64,000 nt of DNA from Flagellimonas oceani (GTDB taxonomy: Bacteria; Bacteroidota; Bacteroidia; Flavobacteriales; Flavobacteriaceae): contig NZ_CP049616.1 in the NCBI RefSeq assembly GCF_011068285.1, positions 1 through 64,000 of the forward strand. The letters run 5' to 3'. Below are positions 36,302 to 45,777 of the stretch, piece by piece. The notes beneath the pieces are model-generated. The model was not told where the DNA came from. It made no database searches and saw only the letters and a list, made by a program, of their open reading frames with translations. Position 1 is the first letter of the stretch. Every line of letters starts with the position of its first letter. The translations under genes and the position numbers were made by a program.

Positions 36302-37523
36302 TTAATTTTTTAACGGTTTCGTAAGAGAGTTTTTTCTCCGCGTACCCCTTGGTGACCTTGAACTCCGTTTCATCACTGCTGGGCAATGTGAACATCGCAT
36401 CGGTAAATACCGCTTCGCACAGGGAGCGTAATCCTCTTGCACCAAGTTTGTATTCAACGGCCTTTTCAACAATATAGTCCAAAGCCTGTTCGGTAATGGA
36501 GAACTCGATGTCGTCCATAGCGAACAGCTTCTCGTATTGTTTTATGATGGCGTTCTTGGGTTCTGTTAGGATAGCTCTCAGTGTTTTGGCATCCAAAGGA
36601 TTCATATGCGTAAGAACAGGGAGTCTTCCGATAATTTCGGGAATAAGCCCAAACTCCTTTAAATCTTTTGGGATGATATACTGTAGAATGTTTTCTTGGT
36701 CCAAATTTTCTTCAGCCTTGGAAGCACTATAACCTACCGCTTGCATGTTCAAACGTTTGGTAATAATACGTTCTATACCATCAAAAGCACCACCGGCCAC
36801 AAAGAGGATGTTTTCTGTGTTGACCTCGATAAATTTTTGATCAGGGTGTTTACGTCCGCCTTTTGGTGGTACATTAACTGTGGTTCCCTCAAGAAGTTTC
36901 AATAAACCTTGCTGAACACCTTCACCGGATACATCACGGGTAATGGATGGATTATCACTTTTACGGGCGATCTTGTCAATTTCATCAATAAACACGATGC
37001 CGCGCTCCGCTTTTTCCAAGTTATAATCGGCGGCTTGTAACAAACGGGTAAGGATACTTTCCACGTCCTCGCCCACGTAACCGGCCTCTGTTAGCACTGT
37101 GGCGTCCACAATGGCCAAAGGCACGTTCAACATTTTGGCAATGGTCTTGGCGATAAGGGTTTTTCCCGTACCTGTTTGCCCTACCATTACAATATTACTT
37201 TTTTGGATTTCGATATCCTCGTCCTTGCCCTTGGGCTGCAACAATCTTTTGTAGTGATTGTATACCGCTACGGACATTACTTTTTTGGTTCTTTCCTGTC
37301 CAATCACAAAAGTGTCCAAGAATTCATGAATCTCCATAGGTTTTTTTAGGACCAACTCGGAGGATAGATCTTGGTTTTTGGTCTGTTTGGACTCTTCGGC
37401 TACAATACTGTGGGCCTGTTCTATGCATCTGTCGCAAATATGCGCATCCAAACCGGCGATCAATAAATTGGTTTCCGGTTTTTTTCTACCACAAAAAGAA
37501 CATTCCAAATTTTCCTTTGCCAT
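36288..37523 (-). CDS. clpX: ATP-dependent Clp protease ATP-binding subunit ClpX
   Basis: 411 residues. The N-terminal zinc finger has C8, C11, C30 and C33. The AAA+ module has Walker A GQTGTGKT (115-122), Walker B IVFIDEID and the pore loop region YVGEDVES, with sensor and C-terminal domains complete. It unfolds tagged proteins and feeds them to ClpP. It lies downstream of clpP on the same strand (86-bp gap), with tig upstream of that, the common tig-clpP-clpX order. Confidence 0.98.
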   Translation of the reverse strand: MAKENLECSFCGRKKPETNLLIAGLDAHICDRCIEQAHSIVAEESKQTKNQDLSSELVLKKPMEIHEFLDTFVIGQERTKKVMSVAVYNHYKRLLQPKGKDEDIEIQKSNIVMVGQTGTGKTLIAKTIAKMLNVPLAIVDATVLTEAGYVGEDVESILTRLLQAADYNLEKAERGIVFIDEIDKIARKSDNPSITRDVSGEGVQQGLLKLLEGTTVNVPPKGGRKHPDQKFIEVNTENILFVAGGAFDGIERIITKRLNMQAVGYSASKAEENLDQENILQYIIPKDLKEFGLIPEIIGRLPVLTHMNPLDAKTLRAILTEPKNAIIKQYEKLFAMDDIEFSITEQALDYIVEKAVEYKLGARGLRSLCEAVFTDAMFTLPSSDETEFKVTKGYAEKKLSYETVKKLKAVS

Positions 37524-37609
37524 ATAAATTCAATCTTCAACCAACAATAACGTAAAAAAAATGAAATTGTTCTGCGTTAAGTGGTTGTTTTTTAGTCAAT
37601 TGGTTTGAA

Positions 37610-38290
37610 TTATGATTTTTCTCTGACCAATATTTCATCGATCATGCCGTATTCTTTGGCCTCTGGTGCTTTCATCCAGTAATCACGGTCACTGTCTTCG
37701 TAAACTTTGTCATAAGATTGACCGGAATGGTTGGAAATGATCTCGTAAAGCTCCTTCTTTATTTTGAGCACTTCTTGCGCGGCGATTTCAATATCACTGG
37801 CCTGACCTTGGGCTCCGGAGAGCGGTTGGTGGATCATTACCCTTGAATGGGGCAATCCACTTCGCTTGCCCTTTTGTCCGGCGCAAAGCAATACGGCGGC
37901 CATGGATGCGGCAATACCGGTACAAATGGTGGCCACGTCAGGTTTTATGAACTGCATGGTATCGTAAATGCCCAAACCTGCATAAACACTACCTCCTGGG
38001 GAGTTAATGTATATTTGGATGTCCTTGGATGCATCGGCACTTTCCAAGAACAGCAATTGTGCCTGTACAATATTGGCCACCTGATCGTTGATGCCCGTTC
38101 CCATAAAAATGATCCTGTCCATCATCAATCGGGAGAAAACATCCATGGCAACAGCGTTCATTTGCCTTTCCTCAATAATGTTGGGGGTCATGTTCATTGG
38201 GTACATGGTACTCATGAGCTTATCATAGTACATGCTGTTTATACCATGATGTTGGGTAGCGTATTTTTTGAATTCTTTTCCGTAATCCAT
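37610..38290 (-). CDS. clpP: ATP-dependent Clp protease proteolytic subunit
   Basis: 226 residues. The catalytic triad is visible: Ser129 in GIAASMAA, His154 in VMIHQPL and Asp203 in DRDYWM. The Gly-rich head contact SPGGSVYAGLGI is also present. The N-terminus (about 35 residues before the fold) may be processed as in other ClpP. It forms the tetradecameric degradation chamber that works with ClpX. A hairpin between tig and clpP suggests clpP may also have its own promoter. Confidence 0.98.
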   Translation of the reverse strand: MDYGKEFKKYATQHHGINSMYYDKLMSTMYPMNMTPNIIEERQMNAVAMDVFSRLMMDRIIFMGTGINDQVANIVQAQLLFLESADASKDIQIYINSPGGSVYAGLGIYDTMQFIKPDVATICTGIAASMAAVLLCAGQKGKRSGLPHSRVMIHQPLSGAQGQASDIEIAAQEVLKIKKELYEIISNHSGQSYDKVYEDSDRDYWMKAPEAKEYGMIDEILVREKS

Positions 38291-38313
38291 AGGATTTGAC
38301 TCGATTTATCTTA

Positions 38314-38349
38314 TAAAAAAAGGTGCCGAAAAATTAGCTTTCCGGCACC
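38314..38349 (-). terminator. terminator after tig
   Basis: Stem GGTGCCG / CGGCACC with a 14-base loop, followed on the minus strand by a T-rich run. It lies between tig and clpP and would limit read-through. Confidence 0.7.
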
Positions 38350-38381
38350 GTAAAGATACTTAATTTTCTTTTAGCGAAGCC

Positions 38382-39704
38382 TTAGCTGTATGCTTCCTTG
38401 ATGAAGTCGTCATAAGATACTTCCTTCACCTTAAGGTTGGCCTTTTCTTTGTAAAGGTCCAAAAGTTTCTGGCTCATTAATTGTTCGGACAATCTTTTTA
38501 CCTCGTCCTGATTGCTCATTACCCTTGCGGCAACGCTTTCCAATTCTTCTTCTTTAGGATCCATATGACCGTATTGTGCCATTTGCGATTTGATGAATCC
38601 TTTGGCAAACTCCTTCAATTCGTCGAACTGAACCTGAAGTTCGTTTTCTTGGATGATCTTGCCCTCGATCAATTGGTAACGAAGACCTTGTTCGGATTTT
38701 TCAAATTCTTCTTTGGCTTCATCTGCGGTCAATGGATTTTCACCGCTGATCTGAATCCACTTCTTCAAAAACTCGGCAGGAAGCTCGAACTTGGTCTCAT
38801 CGATCAATTTTTCGGTGATGTCGTTCAACAATTTTTGATCGGACTGCTGCTCGAACTGCTTTTCGGAATCTTCCTTGATTTTATCCTTCAGTTCTTTTTC
38901 TGAGGTCACTTTACCTTCACCGAACAATTTATCAAAAAGTTCTTGGTCCAATGCTGCCGGCTCTCTTTCGTTGATTTCCTCAATGGTAAAGGTCACATCG
39001 ATTTTTAGGTCCTCAGCTTTGTCGCGGGCAATGCCCAAGGCGCTGGACAACAGGTAATCTTCCTTAAAAAGTCCTTTTGTGTTCAGGGTAACGGAGTCGC
39101 CCACTTTTTTTCCGACAAGTGCATCAATTGCTTTCTTGCTCTTGATCTTGTCCATTTCAAGAGTGGTCTTGTGGTCGATTTCCTCCTCTTCATTGGCAAA
39201 GAAACCAGTGATTTCATCTTTTTTGCCTACTTCGGTCTTGGAAATCAATTTCCCGTACTGCTTTTGAATACGTTCCACTTGCTCCTCGATCATTTTTTTG
39301 TCGGCAACGATTTTGTATTGGGTCACCGCTTTTTTGGTCTTCAAGTTTACATCAAAGCTTGGTGCCAATCCCAATTCAAATTCGAAATCAAGATTGTCCT
39401 TGTCCCAATCAAAATTGTCCTGTTGTTTGGGAAGTGGATTTCCCAAGACGTCCAATTTTTCTTCCGTAAGGTATTTGTTCAGATTGTCCTGAAGCAATTT
39501 GTTCACTTCATCCACCAAAACGGCCTTGCCATATTGTTTTTTGATAAGTCCCATGGGAACTTGTCCTTTTCTGAAACCAGGAATATTGGCCTGTTTTCTA
39601 TAATCTTTAAGGATTTTCTCTACTTTGTCCTGATAGTCTTCTTTGCTTATGGCAACCTTTACTACTGCATTAAGATCGTCAATCTGCTCTTTGGTTATAT
39701 TCAT
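38382..39704 (-). CDS. tig: trigger factor
   Basis: 440 residues. The N-terminal ribosome-binding domain carries the signature GFRKGQVP (about 43-50). A divergent FKBP-like segment at about 155-240 and a long helical chaperone domain follow. It binds nascent chains at the ribosome tunnel exit. The FKBP part is Glu-rich and poorly matched, so prolyl isomerase activity is uncertain, as is common in Bacteroidota. It starts the tig-clpP-clpX cluster. Confidence 0.95.
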   Translation of the reverse strand: MNITKEQIDDLNAVVKVAISKEDYQDKVEKILKDYRKQANIPGFRKGQVPMGLIKKQYGKAVLVDEVNKLLQDNLNKYLTEEKLDVLGNPLPKQQDNFDWDKDNLDFEFELGLAPSFDVNLKTKKAVTQYKIVADKKMIEEQVERIQKQYGKLISKTEVGKKDEITGFFANEEEEIDHKTTLEMDKIKSKKAIDALVGKKVGDSVTLNTKGLFKEDYLLSSALGIARDKAEDLKIDVTFTIEEINEREPAALDQELFDKLFGEGKVTSEKELKDKIKEDSEKQFEQQSDQKLLNDITEKLIDETKFELPAEFLKKWIQISGENPLTADEAKEEFEKSEQGLRYQLIEGKIIQENELQVQFDELKEFAKGFIKSQMAQYGHMDPKEEELESVAARVMSNQDEVKRLSEQLMSQKLLDLYKEKANLKVKEVSYDDFIKEAYS

Positions 39705-39803
39705 TTCCTACCTAATTTGCTTTCTAAAAATGGGATGCAAAAGTAACTCTTTTTTGATTTGCTGCCAAGTTTTTAAACCGTTGACTTTCAAACATTAGAA
39801 TTT

Positions 39804-40148
39804 CTATTGGTCTTCTTTTAAAACGGAGTGCAAAATTGCCTGCAAAAAGGACAGCAATAGGCTAAAAATGATGGCCCACCAAAAACTCTCGACTTGGAAG
39901 CCGTCTATAAGGTTTGCGGTCAAAAGAATGATGATCGCATTGATCACCAATAAGAAAAGTCCCAAGGTCAAAATGGTAATGGGCAGGGTAAGGATAACCA
40001 GGATCGGTTTTACCAAAAAGTTGAGCAAGCTCAGTACCACGGCCACTATGATAGCGGTAAACATGGAGGAGACGCCTACCCCTGGCAGCACATAGCTTAA
40101 TATTACTACGGCCAATGCATTCAATAATAGTCTTAAAATAAGTTTCAT
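39804..40148 (-). CDS. small four-helix membrane protein (phage holin family name)
   Basis: 114 residues with four membrane helices filling almost the whole chain. The motif LNFLVKPILVILTLPITILTLGLF is typical of the PF04020 family often named phage holin family. No phage genes are nearby and the name is historical; the function is unknown. It lies between the SGNH lipoprotein and tig, all on the minus strand. Confidence 0.85.
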   Translation of the reverse strand: MKLILRLLLNALAVVILSYVLPGVGVSSMFTAIIVAVVLSLLNFLVKPILVILTLPITILTLGLFLLVINAIIILLTANLIDGFQVESFWWAIIFSLLLSFLQAILHSVLKEDQ

Positions 40149-40173
40149 AGGTTTGACAAATAGGTTGTTATAA

Positions 40174-40203
40174 ATTAAAAAGGCACCGAATTTCGGTGCC
40201 TTT
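40174..40203 (-). terminator. terminator after the SGNH lipoprotein gene
   Basis: Stem AAAGGCACCG / CGGTGCCTTT with a 5-base loop and a T-rich stretch on the minus strand, placed 24 bases after the stop. Confidence 0.85.
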
Positions 40204-40226
40204 AAGATAAAGAAAATAATGTTTGT

Positions 40227-41729
40227 CTAGTCAATATATAGTCCAGTGTAATCCAGTGGGTTTACGCCGGGCAAATTCGAATTGTATTTTGCATTGATGG
40301 CATCGATAAAGGCGTTCGCCACAATGGCGTAACCTCGCGGTGATGGGTGGACCCCGTCCAAGGAGAATCCGCCACCTGTGGCAAAGGTCGCATCCACGAT
40401 GCTACCATCAGCTTGTTGGAACCCGTTTGTGTTAAGTTCGGCCAATAATGCATTCGCATCTACAAGGGCAAGGTCGTATGCTGTCGCCAAACCGGCTATG
40501 GTCTGGTTATAGGCAGTCAGTGCATTTTCCACAATGGTTTGTTCTTCAGGTGTCAGCACCCATTGGTCTGCCAAAGGAACGGCAACTCCATTAATGGAGG
40601 TTGGATTGTTGGGGTCTGCAAGTGTGCCGATGAAACTTCTGGATGTTAGGACCATAAGGTCTTCTTCGGTAGCTTGTCTCATATTGGTCAAAGCAGGGTT
40701 GAATCCGGTCAAATCTGTCAAATCTTCATCAATGATCACCACGGCATTGCCTTCTCCGGGAGCAAATGAAATTGTTCTTTTTGCCAATTCATCCTCAGTG
40801 ATTATGCTAAGTTGTTGTAATTGTGCCAAACCGGCATTGTAAGCTCCGTAAGCTTCTGCGCTGTTCAAGAAGGCAGCGGTAGCCTCATCCAAAGGAATGG
40901 GGTTGTGGGGCACTGTGGTAAAATAGGGTATGTCCGTTACGTTGGGCAAATTTGCGATTACACCTTTGGCACCATTGGCGGTCATGGTTTCAAGCACGGT
41001 ATTTAAAGAGCCTGCAAAAACGTTGGGGTCGGTAATGTCATTTCTGGAATAGGTGCTGGGGTCCAAATTACCGGTTTGGTCAACTCCAGTCCCACCTCCA
41101 GTGGCGTACAATAAAATATCCAAAGAACCTGCCCATAATGAAAAGAACGTAGGGGCTTGTGCGGCTGCATCTCCAACTACCGTTGCTGTTTCTGAGGACG
41201 AAAACCTTGCAAAATAAGGATTGGCGGTTCCCATAGCAACACCTGTTACACTGCCGTAACCAGGAGCCAACATTTCATAGCTTTTAGAGCCTGGAATGCC
41301 CATGTTATTGTAAGTTCCAGGTAATTTGTCGGCGACATCGGTGGCTCCTTGACCTTCAACTTCGACGGGAGCTGGACTTTCGCCCAAAAAGGACAGGATT
41401 AACCTGTTACCTGCAATCACGTTTCCACCTAGGGTCATGCCTCCTAGATTGTCCGCCATAAAAGGGATTTCAAAACTTCCGCCTCCCACAAGGGCAAAAT
41501 TTCCTGCCAACATATTTGGGTAAGAAGCTTCTTGGCCGGCCCTGAACAATGCATTGTCCGAAAAACCAGAGGTTAGTGAGCCACCAAGGGCCACATAATT
41601 TGAGAAATCAGCTGTTCCTGAAGTATATTCCACTGGGTCGGGTCCAGTTGTTTCGGGTGGGGTTGTATCATCTTCACATGCAATCAAGAATAAGCCTAGA
41701 AATGGGAGAAAGGCATAAAACTTTTTCAT
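40227..41729 (-). CDS. SGNH/GDSL-family hydrolase lipoprotein with GGSL block I
   Basis: 500 residues. The signal peptide ends in FLIAC (lipobox Cys about 18). Block I reads ALGGSLTSGFSDN, with the catalytic Ser present but the usual Asp/Asn replaced by Gly. Block V DGVHPSPRGYAI holds the Asp and His. An esterase or lipase acting on the outer membrane or in the periplasm is likely, with unknown substrate. The upstream region has a good promoter (TTG-N20-TAGATTTG) and a 16-bp palindrome also found before etfB. A terminator follows, so it is monocistronic. Confidence 0.83.
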   Translation of the reverse strand: MKKFYAFLPFLGLFLIACEDDTTPPETTGPDPVEYTSGTADFSNYVALGGSLTSGFSDNALFRAGQEASYPNMLAGNFALVGGGSFEIPFMADNLGGMTLGGNVIAGNRLILSFLGESPAPVEVEGQGATDVADKLPGTYNNMGIPGSKSYEMLAPGYGSVTGVAMGTANPYFARFSSSETATVVGDAAAQAPTFFSLWAGSLDILLYATGGGTGVDQTGNLDPSTYSRNDITDPNVFAGSLNTVLETMTANGAKGVIANLPNVTDIPYFTTVPHNPIPLDEATAAFLNSAEAYGAYNAGLAQLQQLSIITEDELAKRTISFAPGEGNAVVIIDEDLTDLTGFNPALTNMRQATEEDLMVLTSRSFIGTLADPNNPTSINGVAVPLADQWVLTPEEQTIVENALTAYNQTIAGLATAYDLALVDANALLAELNTNGFQQADGSIVDATFATGGGFSLDGVHPSPRGYAIVANAFIDAINAKYNSNLPGVNPLDYTGLYID

Positions 41730-41788
41730 ATCAAATTATCTGTTACAGTTAGTTTATGTTAATCCTTATGGTAAGAACCAGAATTAAC

Positions 41789-41819
41789 CAAATCTATATC
41801 AAATTTGTCATACAGACAA
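41789..41819 (-). promoter_or_regulatory. promoter of the SGNH lipoprotein gene
   Basis: On the minus strand: TTG (41817-41819), 20 bases, then TAGATTTG (41789-41796). This matches the Flavobacterium consensus TTG-N17-23-TAnnTTTG, with a leader of about 50-60 bases. Confidence 0.6.
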
Positions 41820-41835
41820 TTAAATAGGTAAAAAA

Positions 41836-41851
41836 ATTATGCATGCATAAT
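41836..41851. promoter_or_regulatory. 16-bp palindrome ATTATGCATGCATAAT
   Basis: A perfect palindrome 17 bases upstream of the -33 TTG of the SGNH gene. The same 16 bases form the core of the larger palindrome before etfB (63077-63104), so a common DNA-binding protein is suspected. Confidence 0.5.
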
Positions 41852-41866
41852 AAAAAGGGGTGAATT

Positions 41867-42637
41867 TTATGAATTCAGAAACGAAAAACTCTTCTCGTAG
41901 AATTGCTTTGGGTTCTCTGCGTGGAGCCAGTGTCCTGCTTTGTCGATGGTTTCTATTTCGGCATTTGGAAAGTGTCTTTTGATTTCGGGAGCGTCGGCGG
42001 GCTGTATGTATTCCGACCTGTCGCCGCGCAAAAATAGGGTGGCGCCATCGTAAACGGCATTGGATGATATGTTCTCCCCGATTTCCTCCATACGCTCTTT
42101 GAGCACATCAAAATTGAAACGAAATCCCAGTTTTTCCTTCTCTTCCCAATACAGATTTTTGAGCAAAAACTGACGGATGCCCCTTTCTTTGATATGTTTG
42201 GAAAGCGCTTCGTCCGCCTCCCGTCTATCCGAAATTTGATCGAAATCCAAATGGGAAAGTCCGTCGAAGATAAAATCGTGGTGTGGGGGATAATATTTAG
42301 GGGCGATATCGGCGACTATCAATTTGGTCACTCTTTCCGGATGCGAAGTGGCCAGTTGCATGGCGGTCTTTCCTCCCATGGAGTGCCCCATCACGTATGC
42401 GGAATCAATGTTATGATGATCCATATAGTTGATGACATCATCGCTTAATATATCATAATTGAACGCTTCGGAATGAAAACTTTTTCCGTGGTTTCGCTGA
42501 TCTATCAAATGTACTTGATAACCGTTTTCGGAATATTGGGTGCCGAGGGTCTTCCAGTTGTCCGACATGCCCAAAAATCCGTGTAAAATGATAAAAGGTT
42601 GTCCTTCGCCCAATATTTTTGAATGTAGTATCTCCAT
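41867..42637 (-). CDS. alpha/beta-fold hydrolase (YbfF-like esterase)
   Basis: 256 residues, cytoplasmic. Motifs: oxyanion region ILHGFLGMSDNW, DQRNHGKS, nucleophile elbow GHSMGGK with Ser86, and the C-terminal His in KAGHWLHAE. It resembles YbfF-type thioesterase/esterases. Its ATG overlaps the TAA of pdxJ by one base (TAATG), so it is probably translated by coupling from the pdxJ message. Confidence 0.88.
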   Translation of the reverse strand: MEILHSKILGEGQPFIILHGFLGMSDNWKTLGTQYSENGYQVHLIDQRNHGKSFHSEAFNYDILSDDVINYMDHHNIDSAYVMGHSMGGKTAMQLATSHPERVTKLIVADIAPKYYPPHHDFIFDGLSHLDFDQISDRREADEALSKHIKERGIRQFLLKNLYWEEKEKLGFRFNFDVLKERMEEIGENISSNAVYDGATLFLRGDRSEYIQPADAPEIKRHFPNAEIETIDKAGHWLHAENPKQFYEKSFSFLNS

Positions 42638-43353
42638 TATTTCAATCTATGTAAGTACATGTTCACCACATTTTCGAGGCCCAGGTAGATGGACTCACAA
42701 ATCAATGCATGACCTATGGATAACTCCAAAAGATGCGGAATATGTTCTTTAAAAAATTTGATGTTGTCCAAGCTAAGGTCGTGCCCTGCATTGATGCCAA
42801 GACCAGCTTCGTGTGCCATTTTGGCTGCTTCAACAAATGGGGCAATGCCACCCTCTTTGTTGCCCTTTGCGAATTCGTGGGCAAAACTTTCCGTGTATAG
42901 TTCGATTCGGTCCGTGCCTGTCTCAGCGGCTCCTTTAACCATTTCCACATCTGGGTCTACAAATATGGAGGTGCGAATGCCGTTTTTCTTAAAGGTCTTG
43001 ATCACATCCACCAAAAAGTTTTTGTGCTTAAGGGTGTCCCAACCCGCGTTTGATGTGATGGCGTCCTCTGCATCGGGCACCAAGGTAACCTGTGTTGGCT
43101 TCACCTCGAGCACCAGGTCTATGAATTTTGGAACGGGGTTACCTTCAATATTGAACTCCGTGGTCACCACTTTTTTAAGGTCGCGAGCGTCTTGGTAACG
43201 AATGTGCCTTTCATCGGGGCGTGGGTGGATGGTAATGCCCTCCGCGCCAAAAGATTCAATGTCCTTGGTGGATGTTATCAGGTTGGGTACGTTGCCGCCC
43301 CTTGAATTTCGTAAAGTTGCCAGTTTATTTATATTGACACTCAACTTTGTCAT
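42637..43353 (-). CDS. pdxJ: pyridoxine 5'-phosphate synthase
   Basis: 238 residues, the normal size. Motifs SVNINKLATLRN, EGITIHPRPDERHI, VTLVPD and LGINAGHDLSLDNI are family hallmarks. It condenses 3-amino-2-oxopropyl phosphate and deoxyxylulose phosphate to form the vitamin B6 ring. It overlaps the downstream esterase by one base. It is divergent from the CBS-nadK operon across 87 bp. Confidence 0.97.
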   Translation of the reverse strand: MTKLSVNINKLATLRNSRGGNVPNLITSTKDIESFGAEGITIHPRPDERHIRYQDARDLKKVVTTEFNIEGNPVPKFIDLVLEVKPTQVTLVPDAEDAITSNAGWDTLKHKNFLVDVIKTFKKNGIRTSIFVDPDVEMVKGAAETGTDRIELYTESFAHEFAKGNKEGGIAPFVEAAKMAHEAGLGINAGHDLSLDNIKFFKEHIPHLLELSIGHALICESIYLGLENVVNMYLHRLK

Positions 43354-43440
43354 GTGGTTCTGTTTTTAGATTGTCAAAAATAAGAATTCGGCATGCCTTT
43401 TGCCATTTTAAATTAGTATTTTGCACCTAATAGATTTATT

Positions 43441-44097
43441 ATGTACATCCAAGACAAAATAATCAATACGATTCCCATTTTTGAGGTTTCGGAAACTTTA
43501 AAGGACGTTATCAAGTTTTTTGAGGAGACCACCTATTCCCATGTTGGTGTGACCGAAAACGGTAATTATTTAGGGTTGCTTTCCGAAAACGACCTGGCCT
43601 GTTTTGAGCCTGATAAAAAGGTTGATGATTTCAGGTTTGAAATGGAGGATTTTTTTGTGACCAAGGAAACCGCATGGTTGGATGTGCTCGAAATGTTCTC
43701 CAGAAATGAGGCCAATGTATTGCCCGTGCTGGACGAAGACCGTTTGATCTTTGGGTATTACGATTTGGAAGATGTGGTGGATGTGTTTATCGATACGCCT
43801 TTTTTTAGGGAGCCGGGTGCCATATTGGTGGTCTCCATTGGAATAAAAGACTATTCGTTTAGTGAGATTGCCCAGATCGTGGAGGGCAACAATGCCCGTT
43901 TGTTGGGGGCCTTTATCACCGATTTGCAAAACGATATTGTCCAGATCACCATAAAAGTGGGCACGCAAAGTTTGAACGAAGTTGCGCAGACTTTTAGGAG
44001 ATACAACTATACCATTGTTTACGGTAATAGCGACGACCAGTTCTTGGAAGATTTAAGGCAGCGTTCCGACTATCTGGAAAAATATCTTAACGTTTAG
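43441..44097 (+). CDS. CBS domain protein with ACT-like C-terminus
   Basis: 218 residues. A CBS pair spans about 1-125 (THVGVTENGNYLGLLSENDL for the first unit). A second domain at about 135-210 (ILVVSIGIKDYSFSEIAQIV) has the pattern of an ACT small-molecule-binding domain, as in AcuB-like proteins. It probably senses a nucleotide or metabolite. It ends one base before the nadK start codon, so co-translation with NAD kinase is likely, and it could tune NADP supply; that link is inference. Confidence 0.85.
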   Translation: MYIQDKIINTIPIFEVSETLKDVIKFFEETTYSHVGVTENGNYLGLLSENDLACFEPDKKVDDFRFEMEDFFVTKETAWLDVLEMFSRNEANVLPVLDEDRLIFGYYDLEDVVDVFIDTPFFREPGAILVVSIGIKDYSFSEIAQIVEGNNARLLGAFITDLQNDIVQITIKVGTQSLNEVAQTFRRYNYTIVYGNSDDQFLEDLRQRSDYLEKYLNV

Positions 44098-44098
44098 T

Positions 44099-44980
44099 AT
44101 GAAGGTAGCCATTTATGGTCTGTCTTTCCAAAAAGAAGACCAGCTTTGCGTAGAGGAGCTTTTGGATGAACTGAAGAAGTTGGACGCAGCGGTTTATGTG
44201 GAGGAAAACTTCAATAAACTTGTGGCCACCATTACCAAGGAACAGGTTAAGGGAACCTTTAACCAGTCCAAAGGATTGGATTCCTCTTTTGATATGTTCG
44301 TGAGCTTTGGTGGCGACGGCACCATGTTGCGCGCCGTTACCTATATAAAGGACTACGGAATTCCCATCGTGGGGGTCAATACAGGCCGATTGGGATTTTT
44401 GTCCACCTTTAAAAAAGAAAATGTCCGCAAGCTCGTTACCGAGTTCGAAGCAGGGCACTTTACCGTTGAGGAGCGCAGCTTGGTGGAAGTGGAGCTGAAT
44501 TCGGAACTGGACGAGTTCAACGGGCTCAATTTTGCCCTGAACGAGATTACCGTCAGCCGAAAGGATACCACTTCCATGATCACCGTGGAAACTTGGTTGG
44601 ATGATGAGTATTTGACCTCCTACTGGTCCGATGGGCTTATTGTTTCCACCCCTACGGGCTCCACGGGCTATTCCTTGAGCTGCGGTGGCCCGGTCATAGC
44701 TCCGTCCGCAAAATCGCTGGTGCTCACGCCCATTGCGCCTCACAACCTCAATGCCCGTCCGCTCGTAATTTCCGATACCACGCAGATCAGATTGAAGGTT
44801 TCGGGAAGGGAAGAGACGCATTTGGTCTCTTTGGACTCCCGTATTGCCGACATTTCCAACGGTAAGGAAATCCGTATCAAAAAAGCGGGCTTCACCATCA
44901 AAATGATAGAGTACAAATCCGAAAGTTTTCTGAAAACATTGCGCAACAAATTGCTTTGGGGGGAAGATAGACGGAATTGA
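44099..44980 (+). CDS. nadK: NAD kinase
   Basis: 293 residues. The Gly-rich catalytic motif FGGDGTMLRA, the NE motif in FALNEITVSR and the GSTGYSLSCGG motif are present. It uses ATP to phosphorylate NAD to NADP in the cytoplasm. It begins one base after the CBS/ACT gene and is followed by a 112-bp gap before porG. Confidence 0.97.
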   Translation: MKVAIYGLSFQKEDQLCVEELLDELKKLDAAVYVEENFNKLVATITKEQVKGTFNQSKGLDSSFDMFVSFGGDGTMLRAVTYIKDYGIPIVGVNTGRLGFLSTFKKENVRKLVTEFEAGHFTVEERSLVEVELNSELDEFNGLNFALNEITVSRKDTTSMITVETWLDDEYLTSYWSDGLIVSTPTGSTGYSLSCGGPVIAPSAKSLVLTPIAPHNLNARPLVISDTTQIRLKVSGREETHLVSLDSRIADISNGKEIRIKKAGFTIKMIEYKSESFLKTLRNKLLWGEDRRN

Positions 44981-45092
44981 TACCATCAAAAACAATAAAA
45001 GGAGCGAAAAACTGTTTTACAAGGGAAAGCAATTTTAAACATTTGTCTATAGACCTTCCTTTACTCTTAATTCTTGTAACTTTTTGGATAGT

Positions 45093-45776
45093 ATGCGGAT
45101 AGTTTTGGCTGTTTTTCTATGCTGTGTGATGAAGATGAGCGCACAGACGTACGAGATAGGAGTATTTGCCGGTGGTGCCAATATGATAGGCGATGTGGGG
45201 AGGACCAATTACATATTGCCCTCTGGTCCCGCCTTTGGCGGCATATTCAAATGGAATGCGGGAAAACGCTACGCCTGGAGGGCCAGTGTGCTCTACGGTG
45301 AAGTTACGGCCGATGACAACAAATCCCACATGCAATCCAGGCAACAAAGGGGTTATGTGGTGGATAATTCCATTTTGGAGTTCTCCGCCGGACTCGAAAT
45401 CAACTTTGTTGAATACAACCTTCATAAGCTCGGACCCGCCTTCACGCCTTACTTGTATACCGGTGTAACCTACTTTAGATACGATTTTAATTATATTGAT
45501 GCCCTTCAGATGCAGGATATTAACCAAAAAGAAGGTAGTTTTGCAATTCCAATGACGGTTGGGGCTAAGTATCGTTTAAATCAATTCTTGATTCTTGGTG
45601 CCGAAATTGGGGCCAGATATACTTTCACGGACAATTTGGACGCAAGTAACCCAGAAGGTTCCAATTTTGAGCAATTCCGATTCGGGAACATATTGAGCGA
45701 TGACTGGTACGTTTTTTCAGGTATAACATTGACCTATACCTTTGGACGTAAGCCTTGTCAGGATTGTTTTCAATAA
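45093..45776 (+). CDS. porG: type IX secretion system protein PorG (DUF6089)
   Basis: 227 residues from the ATG at 45093; a TTG three codons earlier is less likely. A signal peptide ending near MSAQ is followed by YEIGVFAGGANMIGDVG and an outer-membrane beta-barrel of alternating strands. In Porphyromonas gingivalis PorG lies directly before uppS, bamA and two ompH genes, the same order as here, which supports the name. PorG is an outer-membrane T9SS component that partners the PorK/PorN rings. The stop is one base before the uppS ATG. Confidence 0.82.
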   Translation: MRIVLAVFLCCVMKMSAQTYEIGVFAGGANMIGDVGRTNYILPSGPAFGGIFKWNAGKRYAWRASVLYGEVTADDNKSHMQSRQQRGYVVDNSILEFSAGLEINFVEYNLHKLGPAFTPYLYTGVTYFRYDFNYIDALQMQDINQKEGSFAIPMTVGAKYRLNQFLILGAEIGARYTFTDNLDASNPEGSNFEQFRFGNILSDDWYVFSGITLTYTFGRKPCQDCFQ

Positions 45777-45777
45777 A

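Noticed and set aside
39804..40148. Phage holin family gene as a sign of a prophage
   Set aside because: No other phage gene lies nearby. The family is a general small membrane protein family in Bacteroidota.
44087..44995. 302-codon frame antisense to nadK
   Set aside because: nadK on the plus strand has all its catalytic motifs and fits the operon. The antisense frame has no known features.
45742..45777. Upstream TTG start for uppS
   Set aside because: It is inside porG. The ATG at 45778 gives the normal N-terminus.
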